64,000 bases of DNA from Lewinellaceae bacterium (GCA_016713985.1 JADJOD010000030.1:62001-126000); one strand, 5' to 3'; shown: positions 35,738 through 46,075, counted from the stretch's first letter. Numbers and translations are program-made. Notes: generated from the sequence alone by a model not told the origin.

Positions 35738-37366
35738 ATGAAAAACGTATTGCTTTTGCTTCTTGTATTGCCCTTTGCCGGGAAGAGCCAGGTCAGTTTT
35801 CAATCGTCCAACCTGCCGATTGTACAAATCACGACCAATAACGGCGAATTCATTCCCGACGAGCCGAAGATCACCGCCCAAATGACGATCATCGACAATG
35901 GGCCCGGGCAAATCAACCATCTCTCCGATCCGCCCAACCACTACAACGGGTATATCGGGATTGAGATGCGCGGAAGCACCTCGCAGCTGTTGTCGGATAA
36001 AAAACCTTACGCTGTGGAAACCCGCAATGCCGATGGGGAAGATCTCGCGGTGGCCTTGCTGGGAATGCCCAAAGAAGCCGACTGGGTATTCCTCGCTCCT
36101 TTTACCGACAAAAGCCTCGTCCGGGATGCTTTGGCGTTCGAACTGGCGCGGCGCTCCATGGCATGGGCTTCGCGCAGCCGCTTTGTCGAGTTGGTGCTCA
36201 ACGGCAATTACCAGGGCGTTTATTTAGTTGCCGAAAAGATCAAACGGGATAAAAACCGGGTCGACATCAGCAAACTGGTCGACACCGACCTCGCCGGCGA
36301 CAGCCTGACCGGCGGTTATATCCTCAAATTAGACAAAACAACGGGCGCTGTCGCCGACGGCTGGGTGTCGCCCTTCCCGGCCCAGGCCGGCAGCTGGCAG
36401 TCCACCTATTATCAATATCATTATCCCAAACCCGAAGATATTCAGCCGGAACAAAGGCAATACATCCAGGACTGGATTACCGGTTTTGAAAACCTCATGC
36501 ATTCGCCCCAATACGCGGATAGTATCAATGGCTATTCAAAATACATTGATATTCCGTCTTTTATAGATTTTATCCTGATCAACGAGCTCACCAAAAACGT
36601 GGATGCTTATCGTTTGAGCACCTTTTTGTATAAGGACAGAGACGACAAAAACCCACACCTTTTCGCCGGGCCGGTGTGGGATTTCAACATCGCTCTCGGG
36701 AATGCCGGCTACTGCGGTGGAGATAACTATCAGGGCTGGGCGATCAATTTTAACACCTTGTGCAGCCAGGACGACTGGATTATCCATTTTTGGTGGAACG
36801 TACTTTGGGAAGACCCCGCTTTTCGCAAACGAATTTCCGAACGCTGGGAAGAACTGCGCAGCGACGCGTTTTCGGATACAAAAGTGACCGGACTGATGGA
36901 TTCATTGGTCGGCGTGGTACAGCAGGCCCAGGTCCGCAACTGGCAACGATGGCCGGTACTCAACGAATGGGTTTGGCCCAATGTGTTTTGCTGCGGCACC
37001 TACGGCCAGCATGTCGACTTCCTGCGCAGCTGGACGCTCAACCGACTGCACTGGATGGACGGAGCCGTAAAAACCCTCAGCGTCGGGGTATATGACAAAA
37101 AAAAGCACTTCCCGGCAGAAGTTTCTCCCAACCCTTCTGACGATCACCTGATTTTTAAATATTACGTGCGTTACACGGACAAGGTGTTGATACAAGTTTT
37201 TGATGCCCTGGGACGAAAAATAGAAGATATAACAACTGAACAAACAGCCAACGGAGAAAACCGCTATCACTGGACCCACGCACTGAGCCCCGGCGTATAT
37301 TTTTATACCGTATTGGTTAACGGCCAAAAAGATTCCGTTGGAAAATTTGTCGTGGAACGCCGGTAG
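35738..37366 (+). CDS. CotH-family protein with T9SS sorting domain
   Basis: 542 residues. Signal peptide MKNVLLLLLVLPFAGKSQ. The CotH kinase-like domain (about 35-450) shows GYIGIEMRGSTSQ, KKPYAVETR, LLGMPKEADWVFLAPFTDKSLVRDAL, GVYLVAEKIKRDKNRVDI and the catalytic-like DFNIALGN. The last ~85 residues (VSPNPSDDHLIFKYYV ... LSPGVYFYTVLVNGQ) are a type A T9SS sorting domain. CotH proteins phosphorylate secreted proteins or coat components. Exported through T9SS. Confidence 0.92.
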   Translation: MKNVLLLLLVLPFAGKSQVSFQSSNLPIVQITTNNGEFIPDEPKITAQMTIIDNGPGQINHLSDPPNHYNGYIGIEMRGSTSQLLSDKKPYAVETRNADGEDLAVALLGMPKEADWVFLAPFTDKSLVRDALAFELARRSMAWASRSRFVELVLNGNYQGVYLVAEKIKRDKNRVDISKLVDTDLAGDSLTGGYILKLDKTTGAVADGWVSPFPAQAGSWQSTYYQYHYPKPEDIQPEQRQYIQDWITGFENLMHSPQYADSINGYSKYIDIPSFIDFILINELTKNVDAYRLSTFLYKDRDDKNPHLFAGPVWDFNIALGNAGYCGGDNYQGWAINFNTLCSQDDWIIHFWWNVLWEDPAFRKRISERWEELRSDAFSDTKVTGLMDSLVGVVQQAQVRNWQRWPVLNEWVWPNVFCCGTYGQHVDFLRSWTLNRLHWMDGAVKTLSVGVYDKKKHFPAEVSPNPSDDHLIFKYYVRYTDKVLIQVFDALGRKIEDITTEQTANGENRYHWTHALSPGVYFYTVLVNGQKDSVGKFVVERR

Positions 37367-37397
37367 GGGCGCAATCCGTGTGCTATATGAATAATTT

Positions 37398-38691
37398 TTA
37401 CTGACGATCTTTTGAATCAATACTCACCGCCGACATCAGGCGGTCGTAGCGGTCGCCGAAGGTTTTAAAATAAACCAATATGGTGTATAAGTTGCTCGTT
37501 TCGAACCAGTTGCCTTCAAATCCGTTTTCATCTGCCTTTCCGGTTTCACGATTCACCACCTGGTATTCATAGTTGTAATAACCCTGTTTCAGCAACGGCG
37601 ATTCGCAGTAATACGCTTTGGCCTCCGGGCTGAATTCCATTTTGTATTCGGGTTTTAGTTGCCAGTCGGTGAGTTCGCCGAATACGTAAACATCTTCGTT
37701 TTTCCTCCGGCTGGTTCCGGCTGATGGAAAACAGCACTTTGGCGTAGTCGCACTGCAGGCGTGTCTGGTTGTAATTGGTATTTTCAATGGAATACCGGCC
37801 GTTCAGATCGCCGCGATAAAGCAAACTGCTGCCGGCGCGGTCTTTATCGGTATCGAGGGTAACTTCGTAATAATCAATACGTTCGTTGATCGCCTTTACC
37901 CGTTCGCCCCGGTAATCGAAGGTGCGAATATCAAAATAACGCCATTCCTTTCCGGCCGGGAACACGATCTGATCCTGGTAGTCAAAAACCAACTGGTCTT
38001 CGCGGGTGATATAGGGTTTGAGCGGTCCGAGGGCGTTGTCCCAGCGGCCGTTTTGAAGCACAAATGCCTTTACGTCGTTTTGCGGATTGGGAATACGAAT
38101 ACCCCGGTGGATCACGTTAAAATCTATTTCGTGGTGCGTTTTCAGTTTGCTCACGGCTACCGGGCTCACTAATTTGGCATCCACACGCCAAAGCGGCTCC
38201 ACGACGCAAAACCGGCGCACCAGCACCAGCCGCCGGTCGTCGTCGTTGTCGAATACCTTCAGGATATAATTGCCGGACTTCGCCCAGCGCATGTTCCGGT
38301 TGGGCAGCCCGAGGGTGTAATGCGTATACTGGTACAAGGTGTTAAACGAATTGTCGATCGTAGTGATCCGGTCTTCCGTAAAACCGTCAATATATTCATT
38401 ATCAATCAGATCGGATGGTTGCCAATCGCTGTTGCAATGCACGATGGTATAGATGTAATCTTTCAGTTCGTCGCCCAGGTGGTCGAATTCAAGCATCAGG
38501 GTATTGTTCCCTGTTTTCAATTCCAGGATAGGTAAGGTAAGCGGCGCGCCGAGCAGATAAAGTTGGGCCGCCCGGATATCTTCATCCAGAATCAGGCTTT
38601 CATTACGCGGATTGTCGCTGTCCTGGGCTTGTAGAAAAACGGGGGCCGGCAGCAAAAAAAGGATCAGGCGAACAAAATTGGAAACCGTCAT
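37398..38691 (-). CDS. Type IX secretion system plug protein (DUF5103), frameshifted
   Basis: About 430 residues from ATG 38691 (signal MTVSNFVRLILFLLPAPVFLQAQ). The N-terminal part (RAAQLYLLGAPLTLPILELKTGNNTLMLEFDHLGDE ... YTIVHCNSDWQPSDL) is the DUF5103/plug signature. At 37699-37703 an A5 run on the coding strand should be A4, giving QPEENEDVYVFGELTDW and the C-terminal domain to 37398. The family plugs the Sov/SprA translocon pore. An alternative start at 38754 adds MKHPDGKDFRPTTYD, encoded by the repeated leader. Confidence 0.88.
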
Positions 38692-38708
38692 ATCGAAACG
38701 AAGGGTTT

Positions 38709-38802
38709 GGTCATAAGTAGTAGGACGAAAATCTTTTCCGTCCGGATGCTTCATTATCAGAATGTTCCGAAGGAAATTAGCAGCATTAATTTTGCCCGCT
38801 TA
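38709..38802. repeat. Repeated leader element, copy 2
   Basis: Near-copy of 16884-16987 lying directly upstream of the T9SS plug gene. The hairpin is GGACGGAAAAGATTTTCGTCC on the minus strand (38723-38743). Shared flanking blocks extend to TAAGCGGGCA at 38793-38802, and copy 1 has an 8-base insertion in this end. Confidence 0.8.
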
Positions 38803-38837
38803 CTTGCATTTTGACGCAGAAATAGCCGGGAAGTTGC

Positions 38838-39502
38838 TTACCACCCTTCCGGGAGTGGAACTTCCAGTTCCAGAGCTTCGCCTGTTTTGGGGTGTTTGCA
38901 GACCAAACGATAGGCGTGCAGTTTGATCTGGTGCTCCAGCCAGGGTTTTCCTCCATACAACACATCACCCTGAATGGGGCACCCGATATACGAGAGTTGT
39001 GCGCGTATCTGGTGAAAACGCCCGGTGTGGGGCCGCACTTCCAACAGGCAGTGTTTATTCCTCATTTCCAGCACTTTATAATCCAGTTTGCAATACTGGC
39101 AGTCACGCCCTTCTTTTTCGGAAATAAGCGCCTTGCGCCCTTCCGGGTCTTTTTCAACCAATGGCTAAGTGTACCCGCATCGGCGGGCGGGCGGGTTTCC
39201 GTTATTGCCCGGTATACCTTTTCCACTTCCCGTTTTTCAAACTGTTCCATGAGGTTGGTGAGGGCCGCTTTTGTTTTGGCAAAAACAAGAATTCCGCTGG
39301 CTGCCCGGTCGAGGCGGTGAACGGGCCGGAGATAGGGTGTCGATTTCAGGCGTTTGGAACTCGACCGCTCCTGCAACTGCTTCGTAAAATACATCAGTGC
39401 TTCCTGTTCGGCGGAAGGATGGCGTTCTTTTCCACTTTCAGAGGAAAGGCCGGCAGGTTTGTTGACTGCCAGCACGTAATAGTCTTCAAAAAGAATCTGC
39501 AT
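38838..39502 (-). CDS. RluA/RluD-family pseudouridine synthase (frameshifted)
   Basis: About 221 residues over two frames that join at 39150-39154, where an A5 run (coding strand) should be A6 (HWLKKDPEGRKALISEKEGRD). The N-terminus MQILFEDYYVLAVNKPAG is typical. The catalytic Asp is in RPVHRLDRAASGILVFAKT and the C-terminal RPHTGRFHQIRAQLSYIG is the conserved end motif. Single-domain without S4, close to RluA/TruC types. It isomerises uridines in rRNA or tRNA. Confidence 0.9.
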
Positions 39503-39512
39503 AAAAACGGGT

Positions 39513-40205
39513 TCAGCCGACTACAAAATGGTAGCCAACTCCTTTGATGGTGATGATCTCGATGGCGGGATCGTCGCGCAGGTAGTCGCGAATTTTGGTG
39601 ATGTATACGTCTAAATTCCTGGAATTGAAAAAGTTATCATCTCCCCAGACCTTTAGCAGGATGTCTTTTCGGGCAACGGTGAAATTGCGGTTTTCCACCA
39701 GGATTTTGAGCAGGTCGGCTTCCCGTGCACTCAGTTTTCGCACCGATCCGCCCAAACGCAGTTCGTATTTGAGGGGAAAAAAGTCGTATTTTCCGATAGA
39801 AACGGCTTCATTGGGGTCCAGGGCGGCGGCCTTGTTTTGCGTCAGGGCCAGCAAATTGTGCAGGCGCGCGATGAGTTCCTCCATGCTGAAGGGTTTCCGC
39901 AAATAGTCGTTGCCGCCGGTGGCAAAACCACGCAGTACGTCTTCCGTCTGGTTTTTGGCCGTAACAAACACGATGGGAAGAACAGGTTTTTTGCGGCGAA
40001 TTTCTTCAGCGATTGAAAATCCGTCCCGGTTGGGCAACATCACGTCGAGCACACAAATATCCGGTACAAATTCTTCCAGGGCCGGAAGCACTTTGGCGCC
40101 GTCGGACACCATACATACCTCGAAAGAACGGCTTTCCAGGCTTTCCCGGACGATCTTTCCGAGAAACGGTTCGTCTTCCACATACAGGAGTTTCACCTTT
40201 TGCAT
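39513..40205 (-). CDS. OmpR/PhoB-family response regulator
   Basis: 230 residues. Receiver domain (1-120): acidic pair in YVEDEPFL, phospho-acceptor Asp54 in ICVLDVMLPNRDGF, Thr82 in FVTAK and Lys104 in RKPFSMEE. The C-terminal winged helix (about 130-230) has LSAREADLLKILVENRN and VYITKIRDYLRDDPAIEIITIKGVGYHF. No histidine kinase gene lies nearby, so it is an orphan. It sits between two frameshifted genes but is intact. Confidence 0.95.
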   Translation of the reverse strand: MQKVKLLYVEDEPFLGKIVRESLESRSFEVCMVSDGAKVLPALEEFVPDICVLDVMLPNRDGFSIAEEIRRKKPVLPIVFVTAKNQTEDVLRGFATGGNDYLRKPFSMEELIARLHNLLALTQNKAAALDPNEAVSIGKYDFFPLKYELRLGGSVRKLSAREADLLKILVENRNFTVARKDILLKVWGDDNFFNSRNLDVYITKIRDYLRDDPAIEIITIKGVGYHFVVG

Positions 40206-40214
40206 CGTGCAAAG

Positions 40215-41443
40215 TTACTCCACCACCCTGCATTCTACACGCCGGTTTTTTTGCCGACCGGTTTCCGTGGTATTGACATCGACGGGTTTGCTTTCTCCGT
40301 AACCTTTCCAGGAAATTTGCGCAGCAGGTATGCCATTAGTTATCAAGGCATTATACACGGATTGAGCGCGTTTTTCGGAAAGTGCCTGATTCGTTGCATC
40401 ATCGCCCACATGGTCCGTATGACCACCGATCTCCACCTTCAGGCCGGGGTTTTTGCGCAATACATCCGCGAGTTCCCGCAAAGGAGCGCGGGAGTCCGGT
40501 TTGAGTTCCGACTGGCCGGAGTCAAAAAGCACCGCCGAAGTGAACGTGTACTTTTTTTCTTTTAACAGCGATTCCTCCATCGTGGGTCCCCGGTCTTCCT
40601 CGATCACAAAATCGTCGAAACAGTAATACGCGATCCGTTTGATTTTTTGCCAGAACGACCCAAGTTTTTGGTTCCGCTCGTCGAATTTTGCACGCTCCTC
40701 TTCCGTCATATTGATCTTTGTGACCGCATCGGAGAAGAAGTTGCCGAATAAAAAATAAGTATAGGGCTGGTCCGCTTTAAAGGTGAAACTGATCTGGCGC
40801 CATTCGCCACCGGTCTCCACAATTTCTTCCAGGTTCACTTGCGGGCGCACGGGGAAATCGACCTGGCTCTGCATAAACTCCTCCCTCGTTTGTATATTTT
40901 GTTGGTAGAGAAATAAATACCAAAGTTGCCGCAGGAAACGGGCCGGAAGCCGGCGGGATTGTTGAGTTTTTCCTTGCCGGCGAAGGAGGGTTGCCGGCCG
41001 AATACCTTCAATAGATGCTGTACACCCAAAGAATCGTTGGTGTACGTCCAGAAACTGATCCGGTAGGTTTTACCCTTTTCAAGCGGTTTGGAGAGGGTTC
41101 CCTGCATCAGTTCGTGGTAATCGAAGGCGAATTGACCGTCCTGAAACGGGTGGTACATGATGAGCCCCATCATGCGGTTGCCGGCATGCGGCAGGGGCAG
41201 CGACGGGCAGCCCGCAACGGTATCGCGCACGAGCAGGTCGGGCGTATGCGAATCGAATGTTCGCCATCCGGGCACGCCGCTGTTTACGAAAAGGGAGTTT
41301 CCCGCAAATTGGCAAGGCTGGGGTGTCAATTGCAACACACCCGTCTGTTTGGGAGTCTGGCGTTCAAAACCGCCGTTGATGACGAGATTTTGGGAAAAAA
41401 GCGGCGATGCAATCAGCAATAAAAGAAGTGGAAGCCAGGGCAT
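40215..41443 (-). CDS. OmpA-family outer membrane protein (frameshifted)
   Basis: About 409 residues. Signal peptide MPWLPLLLLLIASPLFSQ, then the same N-terminal module as the protein at 2919-4025 (NLVINGGFERQ ... YHELMQGTLSKPLEKGKTYRISFWTYT). The frame breaks at 40883-40885, where GGG should be GGGG (YKRGEEFMQSQVDFP). The C-terminus is an OmpA domain (AVLFDSGQSEL, GHTDHVGDDATN, GRQKNRRVECRVVE). It is downstream of nothing obvious and lies nine bases from the response regulator, so co-transcription is likely. Confidence 0.88.
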
Positions 41444-41649
41444 GGGTGTGGTTTTTTCATGTGCTGTACACTAAATCACGCACGTTGTGGCCAATAAAAA
41501 CACAAACAAGTTGGGAAAACGGATGGCCATAACTTGCGTTATTCAGGTGTAAGAGAACCCTGATTATGCTGCATACGTCTTTACCGAAAGTTTATAAAAA
41601 CTGATTCTTGGCGCCGACTCCTGTGAAAAATGCCAGGCGGAGGTTGGCG

Positions 41650-42545
41650 TTACCTGAAGATGGCTTCCAGTGCTTTTCCCAACTCCGGATATTGAAATTC
41701 AAAGCCGGTATCGAGCGCTTTTTCCGCCGAAATCCGGTTGCTGTTGAGGATTACCGCCGACATTTCGCCCAGTACAAGGCGCAGGACCAGGGCGGGAGCA
41801 GGTACGATGAGCGCTGGTTGTTTCATGGCCTTGGCAATCGACCGCACCAGTTCGCCGTTGCGGACCGGGTGAGGCGCCACGGCATTTATCACCCCGTAAT
41901 TTTTCGATTTTCAATCACATGGATGATCATGCGGCACACGTCGTCGCGGTGTATCCATGAATACCAGGCCCGGCCGTCGGCAAAATAGCCGCCCAGACCA
42001 AAACGCAGCGGTTTGATAAATTCGGCCAGGGCGCCGCTTTCTTTTGCCAAAACGACTCCAATGCGAAAAATTGCCGTCCGGATTCCAAGTGCCGCCACTT
42101 CAGCGGCGGCGGATTCCCATTGCCGGCAACAATCGACCAGAAAATTGCTCCCCACCGGTTCGTCGGATTCGGTCATCAGGCGTTCGCCGGAATCGCCGTA
42201 AAAACCGATGGCCGAGGCGGACAGGTACAATTCAGGCCGGATGCCGGTTTGCAAAAAGGCGTTTCGCAGGGTTCGGGCGCTTTGTACCCGGCTGTCGACG
42301 ATCAGTCGTTTGCGGGCGGTGGTCCAGCGTTTGTCGGCGATGCCGGCGCCGGCCAGGTTGATCACAACATCTGCGCCGCGCAGCGCCGCCTCGTCGATGG
42401 CGCCAGTAGCGGGGTTCCAGGCAAACTGCTCCCTGTTTTGGGGCGAACGGGTGAGTATGCGCACGGCGTGGCCTTTTTTACGAAGCAGAACGGACAGGCG
42501 GCTTCCAACCAGGCCGGTGCCGCCGGCAATGAGGATCGTGGACAT
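41650..42545 (-). CDS. TIGR01777-family NAD(P)-binding epimerase-like protein (frameshifted)
   Basis: About 298 residues. Rossmann motif GGTGLVGSRL at 8-17, INLAGAGIADKRW, SASAIGFYGDSGE and RIGVVLAKESGALAEFI are all family hallmarks. At 41900-41904 an A5 run should be A6, giving ENRKNYGVINAVAPHPV and the DUF1731-type C-terminal domain (MKQPALIVPAPALVLRLVLGEMS ... ALEAIFR). The two pieces overlap by ATGA, which could mimic a two-gene operon. Function unknown (YfcH/SDR39 type). Confidence 0.88.
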
Positions 42546-42628
42546 GGGATCAGAATTTTCAGAACGGGAGAATTAACAGAAGGGCGGGCAATGTGTTGCG
42601 TTTTGTTTGTTGCAATTGCCGGTTCTGT

Positions 42629-44140
42629 TTACATTCCTTCTGTTTCCGGTTGCCTGTACCGGAGCCAAAACTTTTGTAACGCCTTGATTTCGTAGGGGAA
42701 ACTAAAAACGCCCGTATTGTACCGGAGGCTGCCCAATGCCTGCATGACCCTGCGTTGCAGGGTTGAAAGTTTGGTGTCCGACACGGTGGGAAAACGCGCG
42801 TTCAGCACGGTTTCAAAATCCTGAATGTGGCGCACCATAGCCGGCGTGAGCCAGGGTGTGAGGGGGTTGCGGCGCAGATCGAACGACTCCCATTGGGGCG
42901 AAAGCCAGTCTTCGAGCGTGGAAGGAAATGAAAACCCGGCTTTTGTGATACGTTCATAAAGTTCGGAGCCTTCGGTCGGCACGGGTGAATAGACGTAAAT
43001 AATGATTTCCGTATCGGGGTTGATGGTTTTCACCTGACGGATAAAGTCGATGTCTTCTTCGATCTGGGCCCATACCTGCCCGGGGGAGTCGGCGGGCAAA
43101 CCGAGCACAAAAGAATATTCGGGGATGATGTCGAATTTTTTCATCCGGGCGGCGAAGCGGCGAATTTGTTCACCCGTTTGTTTGCCGCCTTTGTCCATTT
43201 GTTTGAGCAACTGGTCGTTGCCCGTTTCCGCGCCGAAAAAGATCATGCGGCATCCGGCGCGACGCATCAGCGCGAGGCTTTCGTCGGAATACTGATCGAC
43301 GGTGTCGATTCGGCCCTCACCCCACCAGTTCATCTTTTCTTTTAACATGAGTTCGGAGAATTCCACCGTTCGTTTTTCGCTGACAAAGAAGTTGTTATCG
43401 TGAAATTCGATGCTGTCGGCGCCCCATTTTTGCTGCACGTATTTGACGTCTTTATAGATGTTGGCGGCCGATTTTCCGCGCCAGCGGGCTTCATAAATGG
43501 GCACTACGGCGCAAAACGAACATTTGAACGGGCAACCCATGCTGCTGTGGTAGGCCAGCGTTTTTTTGCCGAGAAATGTGCGGTTCAGGTAGTGCCGCAT
43601 GGGGTAGAAGCGGTCGAGTTCGTCAAACGGCAATTGGGGCAGGGTGTCCTGATCCAGGAGATTTTCCTTCGTGTTTTTAATGATGTCGCCCTGCGGGGTT
43701 TTCCAGACGAGGTTGGGGATAAATTCATATGGCGCCCCCGTTTCGAGCGCGTCGAGCAGGGCCGGGAAAGCGTTGTCGCCGGGGCCGTACACGACAAAGT
43801 CCACAAAATCGCTTCCCAATACCACTTTGTACTGGTTACTGGCGAAATACCCGCCCCATATATTGATCACTTCGGGGAACTCTTCGTAAATTTTTTTTGA
43901 AAAAGTGATAGCCTGACGCAACTGAGGCCCCGGCATCACCGTACAGGCAAAGTAACGGAATGATCCGGATGCGAGATATTCCCGGATAACGGGCCAGGGA
44001 TCGTGTTCGAGGTTGCCGTCGACGAACACAAATTCGTACCTGCCCATGATAGAGGCCCCAACCTGGAGGATGCTGTTCGGGACGCGGTATTTGCTGTTCG
44101 CGCTGCGGGGGTTGAAGAGAAGGACTTTGTGGTTTGTCAT
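42629..44140 (-). CDS. B12-binding domain radical SAM protein
   Basis: 503 residues from ATG 44140; a start at 44164 would add eight residues. An N-terminal cobalamin-binding domain (1-145, KVLLFNPRSA, IWGGYFASN, YGPGDNAFPAL) precedes the radical SAM core with the 4Fe-4S motif in MGCPFKCSFCAV (CxxxCxxC), then GRIDTVDQYSDESLALMRRAGCRMIFFGAETG. The C-terminal ~120 residues are unassigned. It could be a methyltransferase or lipid/hopanoid-type enzyme; nothing nearby fixes the substrate. Confidence 0.9.
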   Translation of the reverse strand: MTNHKVLLFNPRSANSKYRVPNSILQVGASIMGRYEFVFVDGNLEHDPWPVIREYLASGSFRYFACTVMPGPQLRQAITFSKKIYEEFPEVINIWGGYFASNQYKVVLGSDFVDFVVYGPGDNAFPALLDALETGAPYEFIPNLVWKTPQGDIIKNTKENLLDQDTLPQLPFDELDRFYPMRHYLNRTFLGKKTLAYHSSMGCPFKCSFCAVVPIYEARWRGKSAANIYKDVKYVQQKWGADSIEFHDNNFFVSEKRTVEFSELMLKEKMNWWGEGRIDTVDQYSDESLALMRRAGCRMIFFGAETGNDQLLKQMDKGGKQTGEQIRRFAARMKKFDIIPEYSFVLGLPADSPGQVWAQIEEDIDFIRQVKTINPDTEIIIYVYSPVPTEGSELYERITKAGFSFPSTLEDWLSPQWESFDLRRNPLTPWLTPAMVRHIQDFETVLNARFPTVSDTKLSTLQRRVMQALGSLRYNTGVFSFPYEIKALQKFWLRYRQPETEGM

Positions 44141-44258
44141 GGACGTCGGCGTCTTTCCGGGCATTTTCCCTGTTGTCCGGCCGAAGGTAATTCCGAACCG
44201 GGAAAAATGGCTGCTGAACGGGGATAAAGACGCGCTAAAAATGTCGTAACACTCATTT

Positions 44259-44287
44259 TTGTTAACGACCTTTGAGTATTCTATAAT
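44259..44287 (+). promoter_or_regulatory. Candidate promoter of a small RNA
   Basis: TTGTTA (44259-44264), 17 bases, TATAAT (44282-44287): a near-perfect sigma-70-type pair, unusual for Bacteroidota whose own signal is TTTG...TAnnTTTG. A TTTG also lies at 44271. No gene starts downstream; the terminator at 44404 does. Confidence 0.4.
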
Positions 44288-44293
44288 GAATAT

Positions 44294-44438
44294 CTAATCC
44301 GGGTGACGTTCTGATAATTGAACGTTCTAAATACATCTTCGCAAGAGAGCGAGGGTACAAGGCAAAAAAGGAAGATTGTTTTCATTTGGTTTTTTGGGGT
44401 TTAGCCGCCGGCGCGCAATGCGTCGGTGGCTTTTTTTT
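44294..44438 (+). ncRNA. Candidate small RNA, ~145 nt
   Basis: A span between a TATAAT-type promoter and a strong Rho-independent terminator, with no credible protein frame on either strand. It contains a short stem GACGTTC / GAACGTT (about 44305-44325) and the terminator stem. I do not recognise it as tmRNA, RNase P, 6S or SRP RNA. Its existence is inferred from the signals alone. Confidence 0.35.
44404..44438 (+). terminator. Rho-independent terminator with no upstream protein gene
   Basis: A 10-bp stem (GCCGCCGGCG / CGTCGGTGGC, two G-U pairs) at 44404-44413 and 44421-44430 with loop CGCAATG is followed by eight T. The region 44439-44546 after it holds no gene. Confidence 0.85.
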
Positions 44439-44546
44439 ATTTGATTGATAATGAATGGTTTACGAAACAATTTTGCTTTTTTTGGCGCTTAGCATATAAA
44501 AATTTAGCGTGAGTAAAGATTATTTCGACAGCCACCGGATTGGGAA

Positions 44547-45049
44547 TTACCAAACATATTTTTCACGAAGATCTTCAAGCCAAGATGACATAGTCATAAA
44601 ACCTGGTGCTTCGGCATGAAACAAGTCGGTCAGCAAGCGACGAACTTGTTGATTCTTACGTAGAAAATCATCTTTGGTAGCGTCGCAAAAGTTTTAAAAT
44701 TGTGAAAACTGTATTTAGAAGGGAGAATTTCTTTTTGAACAGATTGATCCCATACCCATTTTTCAAAAGCTGGTTGGATAACAATCAAAAAATGCTTAGT
44801 TTCGGGCTTATTGAGCTGGATTAATTTATCCGATTCTGCTATTATAGTAGAATATTTCTTAAAATGACTGGATTTAAACTTGTCATCGTCCACAATACCC
44901 ACAGCAAAGCGGTTATCAAAATTGTTTTCAATTTTCCATAGAACATTGTTGATCCCCTTGGCAAAATTGCACTTTCGGAAGCGCAACACTTCCATTAACA
45001 TCTTATGACCATTGTCTTCAGGTATCAATTGGAAAAATGGCTCGTTCAT
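44547..45049 (-). CDS. Toprim-like protein of a two-gene ATPase module (frameshifted)
   Basis: About 167 residues. The frame breaks at 44687-44690, where a T4 run (coding strand) should be T5, giving KTFCDATKDDFLRKNQQVRRLL and an end at EKYVW. The N-terminal LIPEDNGHKMLMEVLRF followed by FAVGIVDDDKFKS resembles the Glu and DxD elements of Toprim/DUF4435-type nucleases, but this is a weak, visual match. Start and stop overlap the ATPase gene as TAATG, so translation is coupled. Base composition is clearly more AT-rich than the flanks. Confidence 0.6.
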
Positions 45050-46033
45050 TAGATGAAGGCTTCCTGATTCATGAAAATATCCAAGCCATATTCGAGCATA
45101 GACGCCAATTCCTGGTGGCTGAGCCGAGTTACTTTCGTCTCATAGTTTTCAAATAACAACAGAAAGACAGCAACCTCTTTGATCCCTGACTCTACTAAAG
45201 TATTGAGGAGGAATGGGCTATGAGTGGTCACGAAGAATTGATTGGTTTTGCTTTCCAATATCCGATTGGCTAACCTTGTAATAAAAGGTGGGTAATTGTG
45301 CGCTTCAGGTTCTTCAAAGAGCAAAATCGAATCGCGGTTTGATTCAATGGCTGCTAAGTGGAATAGATACCGGCGAAGTGTGTCTGCGACTAAACTAAAC
45401 GGGGTCTTAATGAGTAGACCATCCCTGCGTTTAACCAAATCCAAGCGATTCGCTTGGGCGTCAAGGAGCAATTCAAGTCCATATTGTTCGAATAGGCTAC
45501 TGGCTTCCTTTCGAAACGCCTTGTTCGTCTGTAGAATATACAATAAATTCTCTCCCAATGGGTAAGAAAGGGTTGGTTCTTGGCTCCCTTCTATAAATTT
45601 TTGATCTTCAGGAAATCGATAATATTTTACTTTTTCAGCCATCGGTAAATCTCCTCCACCAGCTGCCCCCACTCCATCCTGTTTTAAAAATAGATCATAT
45701 TTCCCTTTGGGAAAGCTCTTTAAAGCAAAATGGAGCTTTGTTTTCTAATGTCAATTTTGCAGTTCCAACTTCTGGGGATTCTACTATTACTTCTTCGTCA
45801 CGGATATTTTGATCGTAAAACAAATCAGCCATCTGTTCATATCGAACAGATTTTTTCATTCCCGTACGAATGCCTTCGTCGTAATTTAACCCCAGTAAAG
45901 CAATAGCCTCGAGCAAATTAGACTTCCCTACATTCGGCTTCCCTACAAAAAGATTGATTCGTTCGCATTCCAACGACACATCTTTCAATGATTTAAAGTT
46001 TTGAACCCGGATATTTTTGATCCAATTTTCCAT
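45049..46033 (-). CDS. OLD/AAA-15-type ABC ATPase of a two-gene module (frameshifted)
   Basis: About 327 residues. RVQNFKSLKDVSLECERINLFVGKPNVGKSNLLEAI is the RecF/SMC-like start with Walker A at residues 31-38. The frame breaks near 45713, where removing one T (coding strand) gives KELPKGKYDLFLKQDG. Walker B is ILLFEEPEAHNYPP, and the switch His is in FVTTHSPFLLN. The type matches ATPases of OLD, PARIS (AriA) or AbiL-like defence systems. It is followed directly by the Toprim-like gene in an AT-rich island next to ligA. Confidence 0.82.
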
Positions 46034-46075
46034 AATATATCATTTGTAAAACCCAGTAAAGTTAAGGTTTTAAGG

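Noticed and set aside
39062..39161. Programmed frameshifting in the pseudouridine synthase and gldG genes
   Set aside because: No slippery site or stimulatory structure; indels are spread over unrelated genes, which fits sequencing error.
41479..41538. Weak inverted repeat GTTGTGGCCA / TGGCCATAAC upstream of the OmpA-type gene
   Set aside because: Short arms with mismatches and no clear role.
41650..41892. TIGR01777 C-terminal part as a separate gene starting in an ATGA overlap
   Set aside because: It is the family's own C-terminal domain; adding one A at 41902 joins the two.
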